A stretch of DNA of 64,000 bases from Azospirillum sp. TSA2s (GTDB lineage Bacteria > Pseudomonadota > Alphaproteobacteria > Azospirillales > Azospirillaceae), in assembly GCF_004923315.1 (NCBI RefSeq), contig NZ_CP039650.1, forward strand, positions 1,823,501 to 1,887,500, given 5' to 3'. The notes below the pieces were generated by a model, which saw only the letters and a program-made list of their open reading frames with translations, made no database searches and had not been told where the DNA came from. The translations under genes and the position numbers were made by a program. Shown here piece by piece: positions 17,570-24,096 of this stretch; the stretch's first letter is position 1; each line of letters starts with the position of its first letter.

Positions 17570-19117
17570 ATGCCAGCCTTGAGGCTTTCCATGCGGCAAA
17601 TCCGTGAATTGTTTCGCCTGAAGTTCGGCAGCCTGCTGCCGACCAGCGATCGCCAGATCGCAGCCCAGCTCGGTGTCGCGCGCAGCACCGTGGCGGAGTA
17701 CCTGGAGCGCGCCCATGTCGCAGGCCTGTCCTGGCCACTGCCCCCCGACCTCAGCGATGCCGAGCTGGAGGAGCGGCTGTTCGCCCGTCCGAACATTCGC
17801 CCCGGCGCCCGCCGGCGTCCGGAACCCGACTGGGCGGCTATGCACCGCGAACTCAAACGCCCGGGCGTCACGCTGATGATCCTGTGGGAGGAGTACCGCG
17901 CCGCTCATCCCGACGGCTACGGCTACAGCCGCTTCTGCGAGTTGTACCGGGAGTTCGAGGCGCGGCTCGCCCCCAGCATGCGTCAGCCCCACCTGGCCGG
18001 CGACAAGGTCTTCGTCGACTACTCCGGCAAGACGCTGCCCATCCGCGATCCCGCCACCGGCGCCGTGCGGCCCGCCCAGCTCTTCATCGCCGTGCTGGGC
18101 GCCTCCAACTACACCTACGCCGAGGCGACCTGGACGCAGACGCTGCCCGACTGGATCGGGGCGCATGTCCGCATGCTGGAAGCGTTTCAGGGCTGCCCGC
18201 GTCTGATCGTGCCGGACAACCTGAAAAGCGGCGTCCTCAAGGCTTCCTTTTACGACCCGGAGCTCAACCGCAGTTATGCCCACATGGCGCACGCCTACAG
18301 CGTCGGCATCCTGCCGGCGCGTCCGCGTCGCCCGCGTGACAAGGCCAAGGTGGAAGCCGGTGTGCGCATTGCGCAATACTTCATCCTCGGCCGGCTGCGC
18401 AATCTGCCGTTCTTCTCCCTGGCCGAAGCCAATGGCGCGATCGACCGGGTGCTGGAAGACCTCAACACACGACCCCAGCGTCGCCTTGGGCTCAGCCGCA
18501 GGGAGCTGTTCGAACAGCTTGATCGGCCGGCGCTGCGGCCGCTACCCGACACGCCCTACGAATACGCGGAGTGGAAGCTCGTGCGCGTCGGCCCCGACTA
18601 CCATGTCGAGGTCGCCGGCTTCTACTACTCGGTACCGGCGGCGCTGATCCGCCAACAGATCGACGCACGCCTCACCGCCACCACGGTGGAGTTCTTCCAC
18701 CGCGGCCAGCGGGTCGCCGCCCATGCCCGCCGACACGGCGGCGAGCGCCACAGCACCGTGCCCGAGCACATGCCGGCGGCACACCGCCGATACGCCGAGT
18801 GGAGCCCTGAACGTTTCGAGCGGGACGCCGGCGACCTCGGCCCCAACACTGTGGCGTTGATCCGCGCCATCCTCGCCAGCCGGCCGCACCCGGAACAGGG
18901 CTTCCGCACCTGCCGTGGCGTGCTGAAGCTGTTTCGCGGCCCCAACCGGGCCCGCGCCGAGGCGGTGAGTGCCCGGGCGCTGGAGATCGGCGCCACCACC
19001 GCCGACAGCATCGCCTCGATCCTACGCAACAACCTGGACCGGGTTCGCTCCACCGCCCGCCCTGAGGCGCCGGCGCTGGACCACGCCAACATCCGCGGCT
19101 CGCGGTACTTTCATTAG
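17570..19117 (+). CDS. istA: IS21-family transposase IstA (element 2)
   Basis: The transposase of the inner IS21-family element has 515 residues. The ATG follows AGGAGGAGCGG. The helix-turn-helix reads SDRQIAAQLGVARSTVAEYL. The catalytic core has Asp in VFVDYSGKTL, Asp in VPDNLKSGV and Glu in KAKVEAGVRIA. The C-terminus ends in HANIRGSRYFH, the IS21 ending. It is clearly homologous to the IstA of element 1 but differs throughout, so this is a distinct element and not a duplicate. istB follows after 9 bases. Confidence 0.94.
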   Translation: MPALRLSMRQIRELFRLKFGSLLPTSDRQIAAQLGVARSTVAEYLERAHVAGLSWPLPPDLSDAELEERLFARPNIRPGARRRPEPDWAAMHRELKRPGVTLMILWEEYRAAHPDGYGYSRFCELYREFEARLAPSMRQPHLAGDKVFVDYSGKTLPIRDPATGAVRPAQLFIAVLGASNYTYAEATWTQTLPDWIGAHVRMLEAFQGCPRLIVPDNLKSGVLKASFYDPELNRSYAHMAHAYSVGILPARPRRPRDKAKVEAGVRIAQYFILGRLRNLPFFSLAEANGAIDRVLEDLNTRPQRRLGLSRRELFEQLDRPALRPLPDTPYEYAEWKLVRVGPDYHVEVAGFYYSVPAALIRQQIDARLTATTVEFFHRGQRVAAHARRHGGERHSTVPEHMPAAHRRYAEWSPERFERDAGDLGPNTVALIRAILASRPHPEQGFRTCRGVLKLFRGPNRARAEAVSARALEIGATTADSIASILRNNLDRVRSTARPEAPALDHANIRGSRYFH

Positions 19118-19126
19118 GAGCCCACC

Positions 19127-19879
19127 ATGCTTTCCCATCCCACCTTCGACCAGCTCAGCGACCTGGGGCTGCACGGCATGGCCAAGGCGTTGCGCGAGAT
19201 GCAGACCAACCGCGAGGCCGGCACCCTCAGCCATGAGGAATGGCTGGGTGTGCTGCTCGATCACGAGGTGACGCTGCGGCGGCAGAAACGTTTCGAAGCG
19301 CGCGCCAAGAGCGCCCGGCTGCGCCATCCCGCCGTGATCGAGGATGTTGATTTCCGGGCGCCGCGTGGGCTGGACCGCGCGCTGTTCCAGAAGCTGGCGA
19401 CCTGCCGATGGATCCACGACCACCAGAACGTGATCATCACCGGGCCGACCGGCATCGGCAAATCCTGGCTGGCCTGCGCGCTTGGCCACCGTGCCTGCCG
19501 CGAAAACCTATCGGTACTCTACCAGCGGATGCCCCGGCTGTTCGAGACCCTGGCCCTGGCACATGGCGACGGCCGTTACGCCCGCCTGATGCGTGGCTTC
19601 GCCCGCGTGCGACTTCTCATCTTGGACGACTGGGGACCAGAGCCGCTGAACGCAGAGCAGCGCCGCGACCTGCTCGAGATCGTAGAGGACCGCTACAACG
19701 CCGGCTCTCTGCTGATCACCAGCCAAATCCCCACGGACCGCTGGCACGAACTCATTGGGGATCCGACTCTCGGGGACGCGATCTTGGACCGCATTCTTCA
19801 CAACGCCTACCGCATCGACCTCACCGGAGACTCAATGCGCAAGCCGCGACGCCAGCCAGCCCTGTCCGACGGAGAGTGA
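19127..19879 (+). CDS. istB: IS21-family helper ATPase IstB (element 2)
   Basis: The IstB-type AAA+ target-selection ATPase has 250 residues, the normal size. Walker A is GPTGIGKSW and Walker B is LLILDDWGPE. A switch region ITSQIPTDRWHELIGD and the typical ending AYRIDLTGDSMRK are present. The ATG follows GGAGCCCACC. It has none of the internal duplication seen in the element 1 homologue and serves as a local reference for intact size. Confidence 0.94.
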   Translation: MLSHPTFDQLSDLGLHGMAKALREMQTNREAGTLSHEEWLGVLLDHEVTLRRQKRFEARAKSARLRHPAVIEDVDFRAPRGLDRALFQKLATCRWIHDHQNVIITGPTGIGKSWLACALGHRACRENLSVLYQRMPRLFETLALAHGDGRYARLMRGFARVRLLILDDWGPEPLNAEQRRDLLEIVEDRYNAGSLLITSQIPTDRWHELIGDPTLGDAILDRILHNAYRIDLTGDSMRKPRRQPALSDGE

Positions 19880-20274
19880 CGAGACCGCCGGGCGCCCCCG
19901 GAGCTCCACAGGCACCTCCCAGGCAAGCCGGCCGCTCTCCAGCGTGATGAGGCGCGCTCGCGACCGGCTTGCCCGGGGCCCTCCTATGGATTCCGGGGAC
20001 GCCCTCCACCTCGACATGATCATGGCGGCTTGACCCGACGCCATGCTCATGCGACACGAAAAACGCCTCGCGGGGATACGCCACCCCGGCCGCTTTCCTT
20101 CGGAACGCTGGCCGGCTTCAGTTCGGAACAGTGGCCGCTTTCAAATCGGAATACCCGGCCGGCTTCATCGGAATCTGCACCGGCACCCACCAGCTTTCAA
20201 TTCGGGTGGGCGGTTTCGCCGAAACGGTGGGCGCTTTCAACCGAAACGCCTGGGCGAATTCGCCGAAATACGCA

Positions 20275-20889
20275 GTAGAGCGGCAGGTGATCGGCGTACT
20301 TGGACACCAGCACGTGGGCGATCAGCGCCTCGGTGGGGATGCCGGCGTCCACGATGCGCGCCGGCGCCGGGGCTTGCACGACGCCCTCCTCGCACTGGCG
20401 GCAGGCGTATTTCGGCCGGCGGGTCACCAGCACCCGGAAGCGGGCCGGGATGAGATCCAGACGTTGCGAGACATCCTCGCCGATGGGATGCAGCGTGCCG
20501 CCGCAACACGGGCAGGTCTTGTCGGCGACATCGACGAGGATCTCTTCGCGCGGCAGATCGGCTGGCAGGTTGCCGCGGTTCACGCGACGCCGTGGCCGCG
20601 GAGGGGCCGGCTTGGCCGCCGCGGAGCCGGCGGGCTCGGCCTCCTTGGCGGCCAGCGTCTGCTCCAGGTCCTCGAGGGCCAAGGCCAACTGGTCCGGATC
20701 GAGCGGCTCGGCCCGCCGGCCAAAGCGATGGCGCTGCAATTCCCGGATGATCTGGCGCAGCCGGGCGATCTCCTCCTCGGCCGAGGAGCGGGCCGCCGTC
20801 AACTCCGCGGCATGCCGGAGCCGTTCGGCCAGCAGCAGGGCACGCAGTTCGTCAGGATCGCTGGGAAGGGTTTCAGGCGCTGTCGTCAC
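20275..20889 (-). pseudogene. tnpC: IS66 transposase tnpC, N-terminal fragment
   Basis: Read on the minus strand from a GTG at 20889, it has the IS66 TnpC N-terminus: a leucine-rich region (LRQIIRELQRHRFGRRAE), the zinc-finger-like CPCCGGTLHPIGEDVSQRLDLIPA and a second Cys pair, CRQCEEG. It reaches HVLVSKYADHLPLY at the insertion point of IS21-family element 1. After that point the frame continues into IS21 end sequence and is not native. The rest of the gene lies at 14539-14732. Confidence 0.93.
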
Positions 20890-20958
20890 GTCCCCAGTAT
20901 AGCGGCAGCTTGAGCAGTCCTCGCCTGCGAAGCGGCAAGCGAGTCGCTGTATCGCAGC

Positions 20959-21312
20959 TCAGCCGGCGGACCTCGGCCGAGGCACCCGCACGCTCCGCAC
21001 CCTGGTCCAGTCCAGTCCCTCGACGAGCGCCGAGAGCTGAGCCGGGGTCAGCCGGATCACGCCGTCGCGGATCGCTGGCCAGCGGAACTGGCCGGCCTCC
21101 AATCTCTTCGCGATGAGAACCAGTCCGGTGCCGTCCCAGTGCAGGAGTTTCACCCGGTCGGCTCGCTTGGAGCGGAAGACGTAGACGACCCCGCTGAAGG
21201 GATCCGCCCCCAGCAGCTGCTGCACCAGGGCGGCCAGCCCATCCATGCCCTTGCGGAAGTCGACCGGCTTGGCGGCGACCAGGACCCGCACCGCGCCCTC
21301 GACGCCGATCAC
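20959..21312 (-). CDS. tnpB: IS66 family accessory protein TnpB
   Basis: The second ORF of the IS66 operon, 117 residues from a GTG that overlaps the tnpA stop (GTGA). It has the hallmark KPVDFRKGMDGLAALVQ, VYVFRSKRADRVKLLHWDGTGLVL and LEAGQFRWP. It is required for IS66 transposition, although its biochemical role is poorly defined. It appears intact. The long minus-strand frame reaching 21627 is only an upstream extension over tnpA. Confidence 0.94.
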   Translation of the reverse strand: MIGVEGAVRVLVAAKPVDFRKGMDGLAALVQQLLGADPFSGVVYVFRSKRADRVKLLHWDGTGLVLIAKRLEAGQFRWPAIRDGVIRLTPAQLSALVEGLDWTRVRSVRVPRPRSAG

Positions 21313-21713
21313 CGCGACGCCCTCACCGCGCGCAGCACCGCCTTGACGGTGGCGCTGTCCATGCCGGCCGGCACGCGCACCACCGCATCGCCGATCTGCA
21401 CCTCGATGGCCGGGAGCCCCTTCGGTGCGGCTGGGGGTGGCGTGGTGTCCAGCACCACCGGCGCGAACACCAAGCCCTCTTCCTGGAAGCGGTTGGCGGC
21501 ACGCGCTTTCCGGCGCCAGCCGAACACCTGCTGCGGCCGCAATCCGTGATGCCGGGCCACTTCGGAGACCACGGCCCCGGGCACCGCCGCCTCCGCCAGG
21601 ATCCGCGCCTTCTCCTCTGGCGACCAAGTCCGGCGCCCTACATCGCTCGTGATCACCTCCATGCGGCGCACCCGCACGGGCTCCTGGTCAAGCGTAAGGT
21701 CGAGCGTAGACAC
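21309..21713 (-). CDS. tnpA: IS66 family accessory protein TnpA
   Basis: The first ORF of the IS66 operon, 134 residues from a GTG preceded by GGGAGAACG. The N-terminal half is a helix-turn-helix of the IS3/IS66 OrfA type (RRTWSPEEKARILAEA... and GLRPQQVFGWRRKARA). The C-terminal part (IEVQIGDAVVRVPAGMDSATVKAVLRAV) is typical of IS66. It is intact and coupled to tnpB. Confidence 0.93.
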   Translation of the reverse strand: MSTLDLTLDQEPVRVRRMEVITSDVGRRTWSPEEKARILAEAAVPGAVVSEVARHHGLRPQQVFGWRRKARAANRFQEEGLVFAPVVLDTTPPPAAPKGLPAIEVQIGDAVVRVPAGMDSATVKAVLRAVRASR

Positions 21714-21802
21714 AAACCGTTCTCCCGATCATGCGATCCGGGAGATTCGCTCCGCCCTGATCCCGCCGAAAGGTGGGATCAGAACACCGCTTACCGTCCG
21801 GA

Positions 21803-21869
21803 TTCCGCGCGGGCCGATGCGTCGCGCCGGCGCCGGCGAAGCAGGCTGGCCCATCTCATCGACATGTAG
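21803..21869 (+). pseudogene. Small Cys-rich ORF, 3' part (after IS66)
   Basis: This continues the frame opened at 14392. After the shared CGTCCGGA duplication it reads ...DSARADASRRRRRSRLAHLIDM and a stop at 21867-21869. The strongly basic tail suggests nucleic-acid contact. It shows that IS66 landed within the last gene of the recombinase operon. Confidence 0.5.
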
Positions 21870-21981
21870 GCGCTGCGCAACGGGCGGGGGTCGGCAATTC
21901 CGGGGACTCCGAAAGGCAGGTTGCGCGCAGAACAAAAAAGGAACAAATTCTCTGCCCAGGCAACGAAGGCGGAGAGCTTGC

Positions 21982-22194
21982 ATGGCGGCGACGTACATCA
22001 GCGTTCCGTACTGCCGCACCGAGCACGAGGCTCTCTCCTTCGTGCATCAGTTGTTGCGACCGCGCGGCCAAGCTCTCGGGTGCCAAGTGCTGGTGGCGCC
22101 GGCCAACTTGGCCGGAGGCATGACCGACGCACCCAGCGTCCTCTACCGATTCGGCTGGTGCCCCGACACGCTGCCCGCGCGAGCGGCTGGCTGA
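21982..22194 (+). CDS. Small hypothetical cargo protein (70 aa)
   Basis: The ATG at 21982 follows GGAGAGCTTGC, and the frame ends at 22194. The product MAATYISVPYCRTEHEALSF... is not recognised. It has two Cys residues far apart, no signal peptide and no membrane segment. It is the first of four small same-strand ORFs between the IS nest and the palindrome region. Confidence 0.45.
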   Translation: MAATYISVPYCRTEHEALSFVHQLLRPRGQALGCQVLVAPANLAGGMTDAPSVLYRFGWCPDTLPARAAG

Positions 22195-22204
22195 GGGGGC
22201 GTCA

Positions 22205-22411
22205 ATGCACGAGTATGAATCCGGCGAGCGCGTCGGCCGCTACTTAGTGCTCATCGACGTCGACGGGCGCCTGCACGCATTGTCCAGCAACGCGATCCAG
22301 GGGGTCAGCCAAGACGACGCGGACCCTGGTGAATGTATCCTGGCGCTCAACGGCGGGCGGTTCCTGCGCCTGCCCGTCCCGTTCGGGCAGGCGCTCGACT
22401 GGCTCCGATGA
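22205..22411 (+). CDS. Small hypothetical cargo protein (68 aa)
   Basis: The ATG follows GAGGGGGCGTC, 10 bases after the previous stop. The product MHEYESGERVGRYLVLID... to FGQALDWLR is compact and probably all-beta with a C-terminal helix. A pattern like VGRYLVLIDVDGRLHALS suggests a small SH3-like or regulatory fold, but no family is recognised. It lies in a run of small ORFs on the same strand. Confidence 0.5.
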   Translation: MHEYESGERVGRYLVLIDVDGRLHALSSNAIQGVSQDDADPGECILALNGGRFLRLPVPFGQALDWLR

Positions 22412-22442
22412 CCGTCGAGTGGCTGGATGACGGGCCCGGATC

Positions 22443-22613
22443 ATGCCGAGCGCATTCGCCGGCGACTGGGTTGCCATGGTAGGGTCTGAGGAGGGGAAAT
22501 GGCGATGGCGCGTGGCGACGTTCGGCCGCGATGCCGGCGGAGGCCTCTGCGCCACCGAGGACGACGCCAAGCGCGCGGCGGAGGTGGCCCTGCGCGCCGC
22601 GGTCAAGCGGTGA
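22443..22613 (+). CDS. Very small hypothetical protein (56 aa)
   Basis: The ATG at 22443 opens a frame MPSAFAGDWVAMVGSEEGKWRWRVATFG... that ends AAEVALRAAVKR. It fits the strand and spacing of its neighbours, and the alternating pattern WRWRVATFGR...ATEDDAKRAAEVAL looks protein-like. No clear ribosome site precedes it; an in-frame ATG at 22476 is another possible start. Confidence 0.35.
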   Translation: MPSAFAGDWVAMVGSEEGKWRWRVATFGRDAGGGLCATEDDAKRAAEVALRAAVKR

Positions 22614-22631
22614 TCACAAGGGGAGGAGGGG

Positions 22632-22916
22632 GTGGCTGATGATGAGGTGTTTGTCCCAACCCCGCGGCCCGCGCGGTTCGGGTCGGACGGATCGCCATGG
22701 CCGTTGTGTCCGTGCGGCGAATACCAAGCCTCGGCGTCCGGGGGCTGGCATGGCTGGCGGACGTGCCCGTGCTGCGGCGCGACCGGCGAAATCACAAGCG
22801 TCGGGACTGCGCACTGGCTGCTGTCTGACCGGCGCAATGCGCGGACAGAACGACAAGAAGCCGAGATCGCCGACCGTGTGCGAGGCCGGCTTGGGAGCTT
22901 CAGCAACAAGCGCTGA
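22632..22916 (+). CDS. Small zinc-ribbon-like hypothetical protein (94 aa)
   Basis: A GTG start follows GGGGAGGAGGG, a strong ribosome site. The protein contains WPLCPCGEY and WRTCPCCGATG, two Cys pairs about 20 residues apart that resemble a zinc ribbon, followed by a basic helical C-terminus (RNARTERQEAEIADRVRGRLG). It may bind nucleic acid. The family is not recognised. It is the last of the small cargo ORFs before a 1.2-kb stretch without a convincing gene. Confidence 0.55.
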   Translation: MADDEVFVPTPRPARFGSDGSPWPLCPCGEYQASASGGWHGWRTCPCCGATGEITSVGTAHWLLSDRRNARTERQEAEIADRVRGRLGSFSNKR

Positions 22917-23028
22917 CCAATTCCTGATTGTTCACAGTCGAAAAAAGTCATGGCTCTGTCCGCGTTGATTGTTGGTCGGACGATCGCTGCAGGTCATTCA
23001 TTAACGCTTAGGCATTGATTTCAAAGGC

Positions 23029-23070
23029 TTTGTCCGGCATTTCCGCGCGTCTGTCGATTTGCCGGACAAA
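23029..23070. repeat. 11-bp perfect inverted repeat containing the island-end motif
   Basis: TTTGTCCGGCA (23029-23039) and TGCCGGACAAA (23060-23070) are perfect inverted repeats 20 bases apart. The TTTGTCCG core also occurs at the left island end (TTTTGTCCG, 5950-5958) and, inverted, at the right end (CGGACAAAAG, 31112). It may be an internal recombinase-binding site or a relic of an earlier element end. Confidence 0.6.
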
Positions 23071-23431
23071 CGCTTACATATCAGGCTGTTAGGATGATTT
23101 CCCGCGTTGCCTGGGGGCTCGCCCAGCCGCGCCAGCATCGCGTCGCCCTCTTCTCCTCAGGCGCTGCTCTCTTGGAAGTTGTGCTCGGCGTAGCCAATAA
23201 GGTTTCATAGGCCGCATTGCGGAAAATATGCGGAAGTCACCGTGAAGTTGCGCCTAAGTCGCTGAGCTATACCTCGAACCGGACCCACATTTCACTTCGG
23301 ATGTGGCTATATTCGAGGTGGTGTGCGACTACATCCAACCAGCACTATTACTTGAGGGTTGTGGGCTATGGGGTCCTTTTCAGACCCGCAGAATGGCACC
23401 GCCAGTTGTGCCCCTCCAATGTCGACGCTTA

Positions 23432-23555
23432 GCGTTGTCCCCGCTTTCCAGCCCGCCTCGCGGGCCGGAGCGAAGCGAAGCATATCCACAGGCTCAAAAG
23501 CGCCCCCATCCGCGCAACTTTGGGCCTGTGGATATGTGGTAAGCGGGGACAACGC
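23432..23555. repeat. Three-stem palindromic structure (124 bp)
   Basis: The outer arms GCGTTGTCCCCGCTT (23432-23446) and AAGCGGGGACAACGC (23541-23555) are a perfect 15-bp inverted repeat. Inside, CATATCCACAGGC (23481-23493) pairs perfectly with GCCTGTGGATATG (23524-23536). Between the first outer arm and the inner stem lies a small hairpin, GCCCGC-CTC-GCGGGC (23451-23465). The inner arms contain ATATCCACA, one base from a DnaA box. It may be a structured recombination, transfer or replication site, or a structured RNA, or a decayed palindromic mobile repeat. Confidence 0.75.
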
Positions 23556-24096
23556 GGCCGGATTTTCATCCCATGGTGGTGTAGGCCACGCCTGCTGGCG
23601 GTCGCTTCCACACTTTTGGTGCGGGCGGCGGATGCCGAATTTCTATAAGTGACTGATCCGGTGAAATAATTTCGGTCGCTTAGCCCCTCCGAGAGACGTT
23701 GCTCCACGTTCTGGCCGCAAGTTCGGAATTCGCGAGCACGATCTGTCGCTTAGCAGCGTCACCCCGGATCGGCCTGCACCAGAGCGTGGAAGACCCCTGA
23801 GCCGATGCCGATCACAGCTGTGCGGCAGGTCCGGCGCCGTCCGAGCCTCCTGCAGGGCCAATATCTGAAGGTTCATCTTCACTGCCGAGAGCTCGATCTG
23901 GTTGATTTTTTCGGTTGCTTGCGCCTCGTGAACCCGTACCGGTTTGCATTGTTGCTGGAGTTTTGCGCTTTTCAGGTCAATGGATAAAGAATCACCTGGA
24001 CCAATAGATCTCGTTCTGGCCGAATGCGTAACGACCAGTTGCATACGCCCGGCCTTAACATGTATTTTTCTGCCGCTATAAGCGGGGGGGCCGACG

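Larger units (their letters stand above)
17340..20179. mobile_element. IS21-family element 2, nested in element 1
   Basis: The ends TGCAGATTCCGA (17340) and ATCGGAATCTGCA (ending 20179) are inverted repeats. The 6-bp target duplication is CCGGCA (17334-17339 and 20180-20185). The flanks rejoin to give the right end of element 1. Multiple subterminal repeats of the form CGGCC-n-TTCCGA occur at 17340-17480 and 20090-20179. It carries complete istA and istB and no visible damage, so it is the youngest layer of the nest and could still be active. Confidence 0.93.
14733..20274. mobile_element. IS21-family element 1 (itself interrupted by IS21-family element 2)
   Basis: The ends are TGCATATTTCGGCG at 14733 and CGCCGAAATACGCA ending at 20274, which are inverted repeats. 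A direct repeat of GTAGAGCGG flanks the element (14724-14732 and 20275-20283). It lies inside IS66 tnpC, and removing the element restores HLPLYRQAQ. The element contains istA and istB. Subterminal repeats of the type GGCGCTTTC / GAAAGCGCCC lie near both ends, as usual for IS21 transposase binding. Its right-hand 89 bases (20186-20274) are separated from the rest by a second IS21-family element. Confidence 0.92.
14526..21794. mobile_element. IS66-family insertion sequence (interrupted and internally deleted)
   Basis: The terminal inverted repeats are GTAAGCGGTGTTTT at 14526 and its complement AGAACACCGCTTAC ending at 21794. The 8-bp target duplication is CGTCCGGA (14518-14525 and 21795-21802). 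Genes tnpA, tnpB and the start of tnpC lie on the minus strand at the right. The middle and end of tnpC lie at the far left, because an IS21-family element (14733-20274) is inserted in tnpC. Between residues HERLLAI and PITRLDELL most of the catalytic part of tnpC is missing, so the element is dead independently of the insertion. The 8-bp duplication shows that it arrived after the island was built. Confidence 0.93.
22917..24096. other. 1.2-kb region without a convincing gene, rich in inverted repeats
   Basis: No frame here has both a ribosome site and protein-like composition. The minus-strand frame 23643-24116 is open for 157 codons, but its composition is irregular and it lies back-to-back over the promoter region of the next gene. 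The stretch holds two inverted-repeat structures, 23029-23070 and 23432-23555, listed separately. Base composition is more A/T-rich than the flanks from about 22917 to 23400. The last 100 bases must contain the promoter of the NERD-kinase-helicase operon. Confidence 0.55.

Noticed and set aside
23481..23536. Replication origin based on DnaA-like boxes
   Set aside because: Only two boxes, each one base off consensus, both explained by the inverted repeat itself, and no replication initiator gene is in the island.
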